DNA of 64,000 bases from assembly GCA_023431345.1 (NCBI GenBank), contig JAEYWK010000135.1:1-64000 (forward strand), in the 5' to 3' direction. The notes under the pieces are model-generated. The model saw only the letters and a program-made list of their open reading frames with translations. It was not told the origin of the DNA and made no database searches. This document shows, piece by piece, positions 8,379 through 17,046 of the stretch (positions are counted from its first letter, which is position 1; each line of letters opens with the position of its first letter). Origin of the DNA: Pseudomonadota bacterium. GTDB taxonomy: Bacteria > Myxococcota_A > Polyangia > Polyangiales > Polyangiaceae. Both the position numbers and the translations under genes were made by a program.

Positions 8379-9449
8379 TCAGGAAAGGTGCTTGACGATC
8401 GCGTCGCCCATCGCCGATGTGGAGAGCGCCTTTTCAGCAGAAGGAGAAAGATCGCGCGTCCGTGCGCCTTCGGCCAGCGCCGCCTCGACCGCACGCTCGA
8501 TCGACTGGGCTTCGGCTTCGAGACCCAAGCTGTGACGGAGCAGCATCGCTGCGCTCAAGATGGTGCCGACGGGATTGCAAATGCCCTTACCGGCGATGTC
8601 CGGCGCCGAGCCGTGAATCGGCTCGTACAAGCCGAGCGTGCCCTCGCCGAGCGACGCGCTCGGGAGCATGCCCAGCGAGCCCGTCAGCACCGCCGCTTCG
8701 TCCGACAAGATGTCGCCGAACATGTTCTCGGTCACCATCACGTCGAAGCTGCCCGGGTTCGTCACGAGGCGCATCGCGCAGCTGTCGACCAGCTGATGAT
8801 CGAGCGTAACGTCGCTGAACTCCTTGCCCAGCTGCACCGCGACCTGACGCCAAACCCGCGACGACTCGAGCACGTTGGCTTTGTCGATCGACGTGAGCTT
8901 CTTGCTACGGCCCTGCGCGAGCCGGAAGGCGAGCCGGCACACGCGCTCGATCTCGATGTCCGTGTACTCGAGCGTGTCGACCACCTTGGTTCCGCCCTCG
9001 ATCTTCTCGCGGTATTGCTTGCCGAAGTACAGGCCGCCCGTCAGCTCCCGCACGAGCAACAGGTTCACCCCCGCGATGCGCTCGGGCTTGAGCGGCGACG
9101 AAGCGATCAGCTCCGGGTAGCTCTTCACGGGGCGCAGGTTCGCGTACAGCCCCAGGCCCTTACGGATCGCGAGCAGGCCCTTCTCGGGGCGGGTCTTGGC
9201 GTTGGGGTCGTCCCACTTCGGCCCGCCGACAGCGCCGAGCAAGACCGCGTCGCTCGCCTTGCACGCTTTGAGCGTCGCTTCCGGAAGCGGATCGCCCGTC
9301 TCGTCGATGGCGATGCCGCCGATCAGGTGATTCTCGTAAGAGAGCTGGTGACCCTTCTTGCTCGCGACCGCGTCGAGCACTTTGCGCGCCTCGGCGACTA
9401 CTTCGGGGCCGACACCATCACCGGGCAGAACGACAATCTTGGCTTTCAT
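8379..9449 (-). CDS. leuB: 3-isopropylmalate dehydrogenase
   Basis: LeuB oxidises and decarboxylates (2R,3S)-3-isopropylmalate to 2-oxoisocaproate with NAD+ in leucine synthesis. It can act the same way on 3-methylmalate in the citramalate route to isoleucine. The protein has the family's usual length (356 residues). It begins with VVLPGDGVGPEVVAEA and includes LLGAVGGPKWDD, the substrate-binding VRELTGGLYFG, the metal-binding VTENMFGDILSDEA, and the NAD site around EPIHGSAPDIAGKG. It is the second gene after cimA, 91 bases downstream, and probably belongs to the same attenuated transcript. Leucine genes leuA, leuC and leuD are in the other BCAA operon. Confidence 0.97.
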   Translation of the reverse strand: MKAKIVVLPGDGVGPEVVAEARKVLDAVASKKGHQLSYENHLIGGIAIDETGDPLPEATLKACKASDAVLLGAVGGPKWDDPNAKTRPEKGLLAIRKGLGLYANLRPVKSYPELIASSPLKPERIAGVNLLLVRELTGGLYFGKQYREKIEGGTKVVDTLEYTDIEIERVCRLAFRLAQGRSKKLTSIDKANVLESSRVWRQVAVQLGKEFSDVTLDHQLVDSCAMRLVTNPGSFDVMVTENMFGDILSDEAAVLTGSLGMLPSASLGEGTLGLYEPIHGSAPDIAGKGICNPVGTILSAAMLLRHSLGLEAEAQSIERAVEAALAEGARTRDLSPSAEKALSTSAMGDAIVKHLS

Positions 9450-9540
9450 TTGTTAGCGGGGCTCCTGCGCGAGGCTGCGAAAGAAGGAACGAGAGCTGAG
9501 GTTACAGGAAGGTGGAAAGATCGGAAGGCGAGCGGAGACT

Positions 9541-11226
9541 CTAGTTGTTCGAGCGGGCGACCTCGGGGGCCTGCCTCTCGGTCGCCGCCAGCGGCCGCTC
9601 GGTGGGGCCTCGGCTCTCGGCGGGGCCGGCGGCGTGCGTGATGCCTTGCTTGATGAGACCGTACTCGATCGAGTCGACCAGCGCGTGCATCGAGGCTTCG
9701 ATGATGTTGGGCGAGGCGCCGACGGTGCTCCACGAGCCGTGCTCGTCGCGGCTGTCGATCAGCACGCGCGTGATGGCTGAGGTGCCTTCGGTTCCGTCCA
9801 GGATACGCACTTTGTAGTCCGCGAGGCGCATGTGTTCCACGGCCGGGTACATGGGCGCAAGAGCTTTGCGGAGCGCCGCGTCGAGCGCGCTGACGGGCCC
9901 GTTCCCGTCGGCCACGGTGTGCAAGACCTGGCTGCCGACCCGCACCTTCACGATGCCCTCGGCGTACTCGAAGCCCTGCCGCTTGCCGATTTGTGCCTCG
10001 TAGCCGAGGACCTCGAACAGCGGCTGATAGCCCGCCGCTCTGCGCAGGAGCAGCAGCGCCACCGAGGCCTCCGCGCTCTCGAACGACAGCCCGCGCGCCT
10101 CCGCGGCCTTGATCTCGTTGAGCGTCTCGACGTCGGCTCCCGCGCCGATCTTCACGCCCAGCTCCTCCGCTTTCGACAGCACCGAGCCTCGCCCCGACAG
10201 CTCGCTCACGACCACGCGCATCACGTTACCGACCGTCTCCGGCGCCACGTGTTGATACGAGTCGGCGTGCCTCCGCATGGCCGCGACGTGGATGCCCCCT
10301 TTGTGCGCGAAGGCGCTGCGCCCCACGTAGGCCATGTGCGCGTCGTGGGTCACGTTGGCTACGTCGGCCACGAAGCGCGACAGCTCCGTCACCTCCGCCA
10401 GCTTGCCGGGCGGGAGCGCTCGGAAGCCCAGCTTCAGCTCCAGGTTCGGTACGATCACCGATAAGTTGGCGTTGCCGCAGCGTTCGCCGAAGCCGTTGAT
10501 GGTGCCCTGCACGTGGCGCGCGCCGCCCAAGATCGCGGCCAAGCTGTTGGCGACGCCGCAGCCGGTGTCGTCGTGCGCGTGGATGCCGAGCGGATGCTTC
10601 AGCTCGGCGGAGATGCGCGCCACCACCTCGCGTACGTCCCAAGGCAAGCCGCCGCCGTTGGTTTCGCAGAGCACGAGCACGCGCGCGCCGCCGCGCTGGG
10701 CCGCGCGCAGCGTCTCGAGCGCGTAGCCGGCGTCGAGCGCGTAGCCGTCGAAGAAATGCTCGGCGTCGTAGATCACCTCGCGCCCGGCCGCGCGTAGGAA
10801 AGCGACCGACTCCTCGATCATGCGCAGGTTCTCGTCGAGCGTCGTGCGCACCACTTCGGTCACGTGCAGCACCGACGTCTTGCCGACGACCGTACAGGCT
10901 GGCGTCCCGGCCGCGAGCAGCGCTTGCAGGTTCTTGTCTTCGGCGGCCTGGATGCCCGCCCGTCGCGTCATGCCGAACGCGGACAGCTTCGCGTGCTGCC
11001 ACTGCCGCTCGCGGCCGCGCTCGAAGAACTCCATGTCCTTCGGGTTCGAGCCCGGCCAGCCTCCTTCGATGTACGTGACTCCGAAGCTGTCGAGCCGCTC
11101 GGCGATGCGCAGCTTGTCGTCCAGGGTGTACGAGATGCCCTCGCGCTGCGAGCCATCGCGCAGCGTGGTGTCGTAAACCTCGACGAGGGGGCGGCTATCG
11201 TTTTCGGACGAGCGAGCGTTTTCCAT
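9541..11226 (-). CDS. cimA: (R)-citramalate synthase
   Basis: CimA condenses pyruvate with acetyl-CoA to (R)-citramalate, the first step of the threonine-independent route to 2-oxobutyrate and isoleucine. The 561-residue protein opens VEVYDTTLRDGSQREGIS, the HMGL-like catalytic barrel motif. IEGGWPGSNPKDMEFF is diagnostic of CimA against LeuA. The metal ligands HAHDDTGCG and NGFGERCGNANL are present. Residues about 410-530 form the LeuA-type allosteric domain, normally a site for isoleucine feedback. I chose the ATG at 11226 because the barrel begins 15 residues later; a longer frame to 11280 would run into the terminator. A leader peptide gene and attenuator lie just upstream. No ilvA is visible in the window. 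Confidence 0.94.
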   Translation of the reverse strand: MENARSSENDSRPLVEVYDTTLRDGSQREGISYTLDDKLRIAERLDSFGVTYIEGGWPGSNPKDMEFFERGRERQWQHAKLSAFGMTRRAGIQAAEDKNLQALLAAGTPACTVVGKTSVLHVTEVVRTTLDENLRMIEESVAFLRAAGREVIYDAEHFFDGYALDAGYALETLRAAQRGGARVLVLCETNGGGLPWDVREVVARISAELKHPLGIHAHDDTGCGVANSLAAILGGARHVQGTINGFGERCGNANLSVIVPNLELKLGFRALPPGKLAEVTELSRFVADVANVTHDAHMAYVGRSAFAHKGGIHVAAMRRHADSYQHVAPETVGNVMRVVVSELSGRGSVLSKAEELGVKIGAGADVETLNEIKAAEARGLSFESAEASVALLLLRRAAGYQPLFEVLGYEAQIGKRQGFEYAEGIVKVRVGSQVLHTVADGNGPVSALDAALRKALAPMYPAVEHMRLADYKVRILDGTEGTSAITRVLIDSRDEHGSWSTVGASPNIIEASMHALVDSIEYGLIKQGITHAAGPAESRGPTERPLAATERQAPEVARSNN

Positions 11227-11278
11227 GGAAGAAGGGCTTCTAGGGTGGGTCTGACTACGAGAGGAACGGGCACAAAGC

Positions 11279-11311
11279 AAAAATCCCCCGGGCCAATACG
11301 GCGCGGGGGCT
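11279..11311 (-). terminator. Rho-independent terminator (attenuator) upstream of cimA
   Basis: On the minus strand CCCCCG (11309-11304) pairs with CGGGGG (11290-11285) and is followed by A and then TTTTT. It stands before, not after, a biosynthetic gene, 52 bases from the cimA ATG and 20 bases after the leader-peptide stop. That is the arrangement of a transcription attenuator. Confidence 0.8.
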
Positions 11312-11350
11312 AGAAACTGCCGGAAATACCGTCAGCTTGCCGCCGCACCC
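11300..11350 (-). promoter_or_regulatory. predicted antiterminator pairing of the cimA leader
   Basis: GGTGCGG (11349-11343), inside the last codons of the leader peptide, can pair with CCGCGCC (11306-11300), which overlaps the terminator 5' arm. All seven pairs form if one is a U-G wobble. The same leader-side element in the ilvB operon pairs perfectly with CCGCACCC. A short CGG/CCG hairpin can form between the two strands. The structure is mutually exclusive with the terminator. Confidence 0.65.
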
Positions 11351-11463
11351 GAGCCGATAATCAGCCCGGATGCAGAGCGAACGCTGCCGCCTTCCGCCGC
11401 GAAATGGGCCGCCGCGAGCGCCAGCGGCGCCACGAAGCAGACCAGGGTCACGGAGAGCGACAT
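11332..11463 (-). CDS. cimA leader peptide (43 aa)
   Basis: The short frame starts with ATG at 11463, directly after AGGAGGG, and ends with TGA at 11334-11332. It begins MSLSVTLVCFVAPLALAAA and ends SGLIIGSGAAAS. The spacing from ribosome-binding site to ATG is very short, so the in-frame GTG at 11451 may be the real start. The Leu-Ile-Ile run suggests sensing of charged isoleucine and leucine tRNA, which fits a citramalate-route operon. The last seven residues and the TGA are identical to the end of the ilvB leader. The constraint there is probably on RNA, because the GGGTGCGG in these codons is the antiterminator strand. Too small for routine gene callers. Confidence 0.7.
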   Translation of the reverse strand: MSLSVTLVCFVAPLALAAAHFAAEGGSVRSASGLIIGSGAAAS

Positions 11464-11588
11464 GCCCTCCTACACTGGCGTGAGGGCTGCTTCGGGTCAA
11501 GGTCTCTCGGCAGTCTGCGCCCCAAGGGACCCACCAGCACCACGTCTGCGCTTGCATTCTGCGCTCCGCGCTGCCTATCCCGGGGGCA

Positions 11589-12569
11589 ATGACGAAGCTG
11601 GCGCTCGCGCTGTGTGGCTTGGGGCTCCTCGGCTGCGGCGCGAAAGGCGGAGAGCAGGCGCCGGCCCAAGCGGCGACGCACGCTCCGGCGGCGCGAGCTC
11701 CGGCCGCGGAGGCCGCCGGCAGCCTCACACGCTGGAAGGGGAGCCGCGTGTCGCTTTGGATCCCGGAGCAGATGCGTCGTCCTTCGCGTCTCGCGTTCTT
11801 CAAGATGGACGACCCGGTCGTCGTGATCGCGATCGCCGAAATGACCGCCCCGACCGGCTCTTACGAAGAGATGCTGGCGGGGGCGCGCAGCAGCGAAAAC
11901 TTCGACGGCGAAGAACCCGTTGCGCGCGGCAACGCCAAGGGCTTCTTGGGCAGGAGCAAGAGCGAAAAGACGGGGCTCACGCGCCAGATTCTCGGCATCG
12001 GCGAGGGCTCGGCGGCCGCGGTGATCGTCGCTCAATACGAGGAGGGGGCCGCGACCGTCGTTCGGCGCATCCTCGATTCGGTGGAGCTCGACGCCTCGGC
12101 CAAGCTCGACCCGCTCGCCGTGTCCGGCATCGGCGTCGCCGACATGGCGGGCTTCGAAGCTTGGGACATCGCCTCACAGCCCGCCATTTTGGCCGATCAG
12201 GGCGCGCGACCGCCTGTCGCCTCGGATGTCGCCACGTTCGCGTTGATGTCGCTACCCTACCCGAAGCCGGAAATCTCCGACGATGAGCTGGGACAAATGC
12301 TCGGCTCGGTCGTGGGCAAGATGCAGCCTGACATGGCCAAAGCGAACATGCGCACCCTCGCCATCGCGGGCACGGAAGCGTTCGTGGTGACGGTGCCGGG
12401 CAAGAAAGACGGCGAGGCCGTCGGCATCTACGCCTTCGTTCTGCGCCGGCCCGACAGCGCGTTCATCGGCTGGGGCGACGTCGCGCTGCCTCGGTTCGAC
12501 GAGACGCTGCCCCGCTTCGAACGCCTCGCCAAGTCGCTGCGCCTCGACGACTCGATCTTCTCGCGCTGA
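11589..12569 (+). CDS. predicted lipoprotein of unknown function
   Basis: The 326-residue product begins with a lipoprotein signal (MTKLALALCGLGLLGCG, cysteine at residue 16) and an Ala-rich linker of about 25 residues. Two similar-sized globular parts then follow, roughly residues 45-165 and 185-325. I do not recognise a family. The part starting RVSLWIPEQM resembles proteins that carry one domain for posttranslocational membrane-associated roles, but no catalytic motif is evident. It is transcribed divergently from the cimA leader and ends convergent with the LacI-type regulator gene. No functional link to its neighbours can be inferred. Confidence 0.75.
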   Translation: MTKLALALCGLGLLGCGAKGGEQAPAQAATHAPAARAPAAEAAGSLTRWKGSRVSLWIPEQMRRPSRLAFFKMDDPVVVIAIAEMTAPTGSYEEMLAGARSSENFDGEEPVARGNAKGFLGRSKSEKTGLTRQILGIGEGSAAAVIVAQYEEGAATVVRRILDSVELDASAKLDPLAVSGIGVADMAGFEAWDIASQPAILADQGARPPVASDVATFALMSLPYPKPEISDDELGQMLGSVVGKMQPDMAKANMRTLAIAGTEAFVVTVPGKKDGEAVGIYAFVLRRPDSAFIGWGDVALPRFDETLPRFERLAKSLRLDDSIFSR

Positions 12570-12640
12570 TCGCCGTCGCGCCGTGGCCAGCGCCGGGCCG
12601 CGCGCCTCGACCGTCGACTGACTTGGCCATTCGCGGGCCC

Positions 12641-13684
12641 TCAGCTGGTCGCGCCCGTGCGCACCGTTACGGGCACGGATTCCGTGACACGCTGCAGCTG
12701 ATTCGACAGCAGGCCAATCAGGCGGGTAAACGCCGCCTCGGCGAGCGCCTCGGAGTCGAAGACGGCGGTCGTCAAGCCGACGAGCTCACCGTATTCATCA
12801 CCGTCGAAGCCCGCCAGCTTCACGCGGTCGGGGACCGACACGTGCAGGCGGCGCAGGCGATGCCAGACCTGCATCGCGCCGTGATCGTTGGAGCAGAAAA
12901 TCGCGGCCGAGCCGCGCCCAGCGATCTCGCGCAGCTTGTCGTCGGTGAGCTCTTCGAGCGAGAGCTTGCTGAGCGTAGACTCGGACGCGAGCGCTCGCCA
13001 CGCCTCCTGCGTACCCTTCCAGCGCTCCACGTGGCTCAAGTGTTCGTCTTCGACTTGGACGAACACCAGGCTCTCGGCGCCTCGCTCGAACAAGTGAGTC
13101 ACGAGCGCGCTCGCTCCGCCGCGGTTGTCGATGGCGATGGTGTTGCCCTCATACTTCGCGTAGCTCGGGTGGTGCGGATCCAGCACGATAGAGGGCCGCG
13201 CGTAGGCGCTCGAAAAGCGTTCCGCTGCGGGCGCCGGCACGTCTCCCCACACCAGCAGGCCATCGGCGTGGAGCGGCAAGATGTTCTCGCCGTTCGCTTC
13301 AGCCAGCTGCTCTTGGGCCATCAGGTTCAAGGTGAGCTGTCGATTGGCGGCCAGCCTCGCGAGCGACTGCGCCGTCCGTACGACGGGAGGATCAGTGAGG
13401 CAGCCGAACGCGCTCGGCATCACCAGGCCGATCGCGTGGCCGCTCGAACCGGCCAGGCGCTTCGCGGCCCAATTGGGCACGTAGTTGTGCTCGGCGGCCG
13501 CCTTACGCACGCGTTCGCGCGTGGCGCTCGAAACCTTGGGGCTATCACGCAGCGCCAGCGACACGCTGGACTTATCCATGCCCAGCAACTGAGCCAGATC
13601 CGTGATGGTGACGCGGGGCCGCGGTTCCAATGAAGGGCTGGTTAATACATTCAGAGCCGAACCGACGCCAGCGACCCTCAACAC
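12641..13684 (-). CDS. LacI-family transcriptional regulator
   Basis: A LacI-type helix-turn-helix lies at the N-terminus (VTITDLAQLLGMDKSSVSLA, then LRDSPKVSSATRERVRKAA), including the hinge-helix sequence AAKRLAG. It is followed by a periplasmic-binding-protein-like ligand domain of about 270 residues. The frame is open much further upstream (to a GTG at 14110), but that extension is Pro/Ser/Arg-rich, unlike a LacI N-terminus, and would cross a likely operator and promoter. I prefer GTG at 13684 (347 residues); TTG at 13630 (329 residues) is also reasonable. The ligand is unknown: no sugar-utilisation gene lies nearby. Its divergent neighbour is an ECF sigma factor, the likely target. Confidence 0.9.
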   Translation of the reverse strand: MLRVAGVGSALNVLTSPSLEPRPRVTITDLAQLLGMDKSSVSLALRDSPKVSSATRERVRKAAAEHNYVPNWAAKRLAGSSGHAIGLVMPSAFGCLTDPPVVRTAQSLARLAANRQLTLNLMAQEQLAEANGENILPLHADGLLVWGDVPAPAAERFSSAYARPSIVLDPHHPSYAKYEGNTIAIDNRGGASALVTHLFERGAESLVFVQVEDEHLSHVERWKGTQEAWRALASESTLSKLSLEELTDDKLREIAGRGSAAIFCSNDHGAMQVWHRLRRLHVSVPDRVKLAGFDGDEYGELVGLTTAVFDSEALAEAAFTRLIGLLSNQLQRVTESVPVTVRTGATS

Positions 13685-13970
13685 TGAAGGCGCAGCCAGC
13701 TCCGTGCGATGCAGCGACGGTTCTCCTCGTCCGCCTGACGCTGGGGCGGCGGTCGCGCTCGGTCGCGGCGATTCGTCGCTCAGAGAGTCACGGTCTGGGG
13801 AGCCAGTGTCCGATGGTTTTCTCAAGGGCTCGTGTCTCAGTGTAAGTGTCGAGGCGCGGTGTAGGTGTCGGGGTGCGCGCGGATCTTTTTTGCCGTCGTC
13901 CCGGGCTTCGGGGGCCGCCGTCGGCGGTTTTGTGGGTGAAGCCGCGTAGTTGGCTCCGTCGACTGGAATT

Positions 13971-13990
13971 CTAGTCAACCGCTTGACTAG
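13971..13990. promoter_or_regulatory. LacI-type operator candidate
   Basis: CTAGTCAACCGCTTGACTAG is a 20-base dyad with 8-base perfect arms. Its core AACCGCTT fits the AANCGNTT centre typical of LacI/GalR-family operators. It lies between the divergent LacI-type and sigma genes and overlaps the -35 hexamer of the predicted sigma-gene promoter, as expected of a repressor site. Confidence 0.65.
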
Positions 13991-14011
13991 GTCAGTTAGG
14001 CAGGGTACATT
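13983..14011 (+). promoter_or_regulatory. sigma70-type promoter for the ECF sigma gene
   Basis: TTGACT (13983-13988) and TACATT (14006-14011) are separated by exactly 17 bases. The -35 element is part of the right arm of the LacI-type operator. The start codon of the sigma gene is about 150 bases downstream, leaving a fairly long 5' untranslated region that contains the palindrome at 14033-14048. Confidence 0.6.
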
Positions 14012-14032
14012 CTTTTGGTCGTTGGATGTTGT

Positions 14033-14048
14033 GTCCTCGCCCGAGGAC
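14033..14048. promoter_or_regulatory. palindrome in the 5' leader of the sigma gene
   Basis: GTCCTCG and CGAGGAC are perfect 7-base arms separated by CC. It lies about 22 bases downstream of the predicted -10, so it could be a second protein site. The two-base loop makes an RNA hairpin less favourable. Confidence 0.35.
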
Positions 14049-14167
14049 GCACCTGGTCTGTCGTCCGAATGTAGTCGCTGGCGCGTCGCGCGGCCGTCCT
14101 CGGCCTGCACGCCGGCGATCGTGTGCCCTCTCGATGTGGCCGGTAGCGGCCCGTGTGAGCAAAGCCC

Positions 14168-14755
14168 ATGACGGAACTAATCAGCACGCTGGATACCTTT
14201 GCAGACTCTGCGGTCGTGGTTCGCCCCCGACTCACCGTCGCGGAGGTGCATGCGAAGCACGGGGAGTTCATCTGGAAGACGCTCTACCGGATGGGCGTGC
14301 GCTCGCCGCATCTGGAAGACGTCTATCAAGAGGTGTTCTTGGTGGTGCACCGGCGGCTGGATTCGTACGCGGGGCACTGCGCCATCACCACGTGGCTGTT
14401 CGAGGTGTGTTTTCGTGTCGCGGCTGGCTACCGCCGTCGCGCGCACTTTCGTCGCGAGCAGCTCGTGCCCGACGCGGCCTCGGTCTCGTACGTCGCGGCA
14501 CCGACGCCCACTCCCGAGCGTGAAGTCGAGAAGCGGCAAGCCGCTGATCGGCTGCAAGACATCTTGAGCACGCTCAACGTCGAGCAGCGAGTGGTCTTCA
14601 CGATGTTCGAGATCGAGGGGCTCACCTGCGATCAGATCGGCGAAAACATCGGCGTGCCGGTGGGAACGGTCTACTCGCGGCTCCACCGAGCGCGCAAAGC
14701 GTTCTTGCGCGCCTTGTCGCGTCAGCGAGCGCGTGACGCCCGCCAAGAGTCGTAG
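14168..14755 (+). CDS. ECF-type RNA polymerase sigma factor
   Basis: The 195-residue protein has a sigma region 2 at about residues 30-95 (SPHLEDVYQEVFLVVHRRLD, ITTWLFEVCFRVA) and a region 4 at about 130-185 (LNVEQRVVFTMFEIEGLT, VGTVYSRLHRARKAF). It lacks region 3, as ECF sigma factors do, and should direct RNA polymerase to a specialised set of promoters. No anti-sigma gene follows; the next gene is convergent. A LacI-type regulator is divergent, with an operator-like palindrome over the predicted promoter. Control may therefore be transcriptional and ligand-driven rather than by an adjacent anti-sigma factor. The SD before the ATG is weak. Confidence 0.93.
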   Translation: MTELISTLDTFADSAVVVRPRLTVAEVHAKHGEFIWKTLYRMGVRSPHLEDVYQEVFLVVHRRLDSYAGHCAITTWLFEVCFRVAAGYRRRAHFRREQLVPDAASVSYVAAPTPTPEREVEKRQAADRLQDILSTLNVEQRVVFTMFEIEGLTCDQIGENIGVPVGTVYSRLHRARKAFLRALSRQRARDARQES

Positions 14756-14870
14756 CCGCCTCATAATCGTGAATGGCGGCGCGGCGCTTTTACCTTCGCG
14801 CTTTTTGGCTCAGTTCGACGCGTGGGGTGAGGCCGGCACCCTGCACGCTGAGAGCGAGAGCCGACGGTGA

Positions 14871-14920
14871 GCCCTCGGGCCCGAGGGCCCGCTCGGCGGG
14901 CGACCGGACGCTCCCGTCCG
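14871..14920. terminator. two hairpins between convergent sigma and leuD genes
   Basis: GCCCTCG/CGAGGGC (14871-14888, loop GGCC) and CGGACG/CGTCCG (14905-14920, loop CTCC) are perfect stems between two convergent genes. Neither is followed by a strong T-run, so they are only candidate bidirectional terminators or mRNA-end stabilisers. Confidence 0.35.
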
Positions 14921-14973
14921 ATGCCGCGCGGAGGGTGACCTGAGGCCTCCCGTCCGCGCGCGCAGCGAGCGGC

Positions 14974-15558
14974 TCAGGCGCGTGCTTCGAACGCCTTGAT
15001 CTTGTCGTCGAAGCTCAAGATGTAACCCAGCTGGTCAATGCCGTTCAGCAGACAATGCTGAGCGAAGCTGTCGATCGGGAACGTCACCTTGGAGCCGTCC
15101 GGCAGCGTCAGCTCCGCCTTCGCGAGATCGATGCCGAGCTGAGCCTTGGGGTCCGCCTTCACCGCCGCGACCAGCTTGGCGTGCGTGGCGGGGTCGACCT
15201 CGATCGGCAGTAGCCCGTTCTTCAAGCTGTTGCCCTTGAAGATGTCCGCGAACGACGTGCTGATCACCGCGCGCAGGCCCCAGCCCATCAACGCCCACGG
15301 CGCGTGCTCGCGCGAGGAGCCGCAGCCGAAGTTGTCACCCGCGAGGATGATCTGCGCGCCCTGAGCCTCCGGCTTGTTCAGCGCGAAGTCCGGGTTGTCG
15401 GCGCCGTCGGGCAAGTAGCGCCAATCGAAGAACAGCTGCTTACCGAGGCCGTTCTTGTCGAGCGTCTTCAAGAAGCGCGCCGGGATGATCTGGTCCGTAT
15501 CGACGTTCTCGGCCGACAACAAAACCGCATGCGAAGTGAGAGTCGTAAAAGATGCCAT
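14974..15558 (-). CDS. leuD: 3-isopropylmalate dehydratase small subunit
   Basis: LeuD forms the isopropylmalate isomerase with LeuC and supplies the swivelling domain that closes the active site. The 194-residue length is normal. Family landmarks are visible: ENVDTDQIIPARFLK near the N-terminus, ILAGDNFGCGSSREHAPWAL in the middle, and FADIFKGNSLKNGLLPI. It is the last gene of the ilvB-ilvN-leuA-leuC-leuD operon, 50 bases after leuC. The isomerase also converts citramalate to 3-methylmalate in the CimA route, so it serves both operons of this window. Confidence 0.97.
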   Translation of the reverse strand: MASFTTLTSHAVLLSAENVDTDQIIPARFLKTLDKNGLGKQLFFDWRYLPDGADNPDFALNKPEAQGAQIILAGDNFGCGSSREHAPWALMGWGLRAVISTSFADIFKGNSLKNGLLPIEVDPATHAKLVAAVKADPKAQLGIDLAKAELTLPDGSKVTFPIDSFAQHCLLNGIDQLGYILSFDDKIKAFEARA

Positions 15559-15608
15559 GCTGTGTGCTCTGTAAAGGTCAGGAGCCAGGTGTTACGGATC
15601 CGTACGGC

Positions 15609-17006
<1,398 letters not shown>

Positions 17007-17046
17007 CGGCTTCTTACTTCTTCGTGTCTCGAAGTCTCTCCAAGGC

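Larger units (their letters stand above)
13685..14167. other. divergent regulatory region between LacI-type gene and ECF sigma gene
   Basis: This 483-base stretch holds no convincing gene. It contains the 20-base operator-like palindrome, a sigma70-like promoter reading toward the sigma gene, and a second palindrome at 14033-14048, all listed separately. The left part (13685-13960) would be a long 5' leader of the LacI-type gene if that gene starts at 13684. Confidence 0.6.

Noticed and set aside
13685..14110. N-terminal extension of the LacI-type regulator back to a GTG at 14110
   Set aside because: The extension is Pro/Ser/Arg-rich without a domain and would cover the operator-like palindrome and the divergent promoter. 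LacI proteins start just before the HTH.
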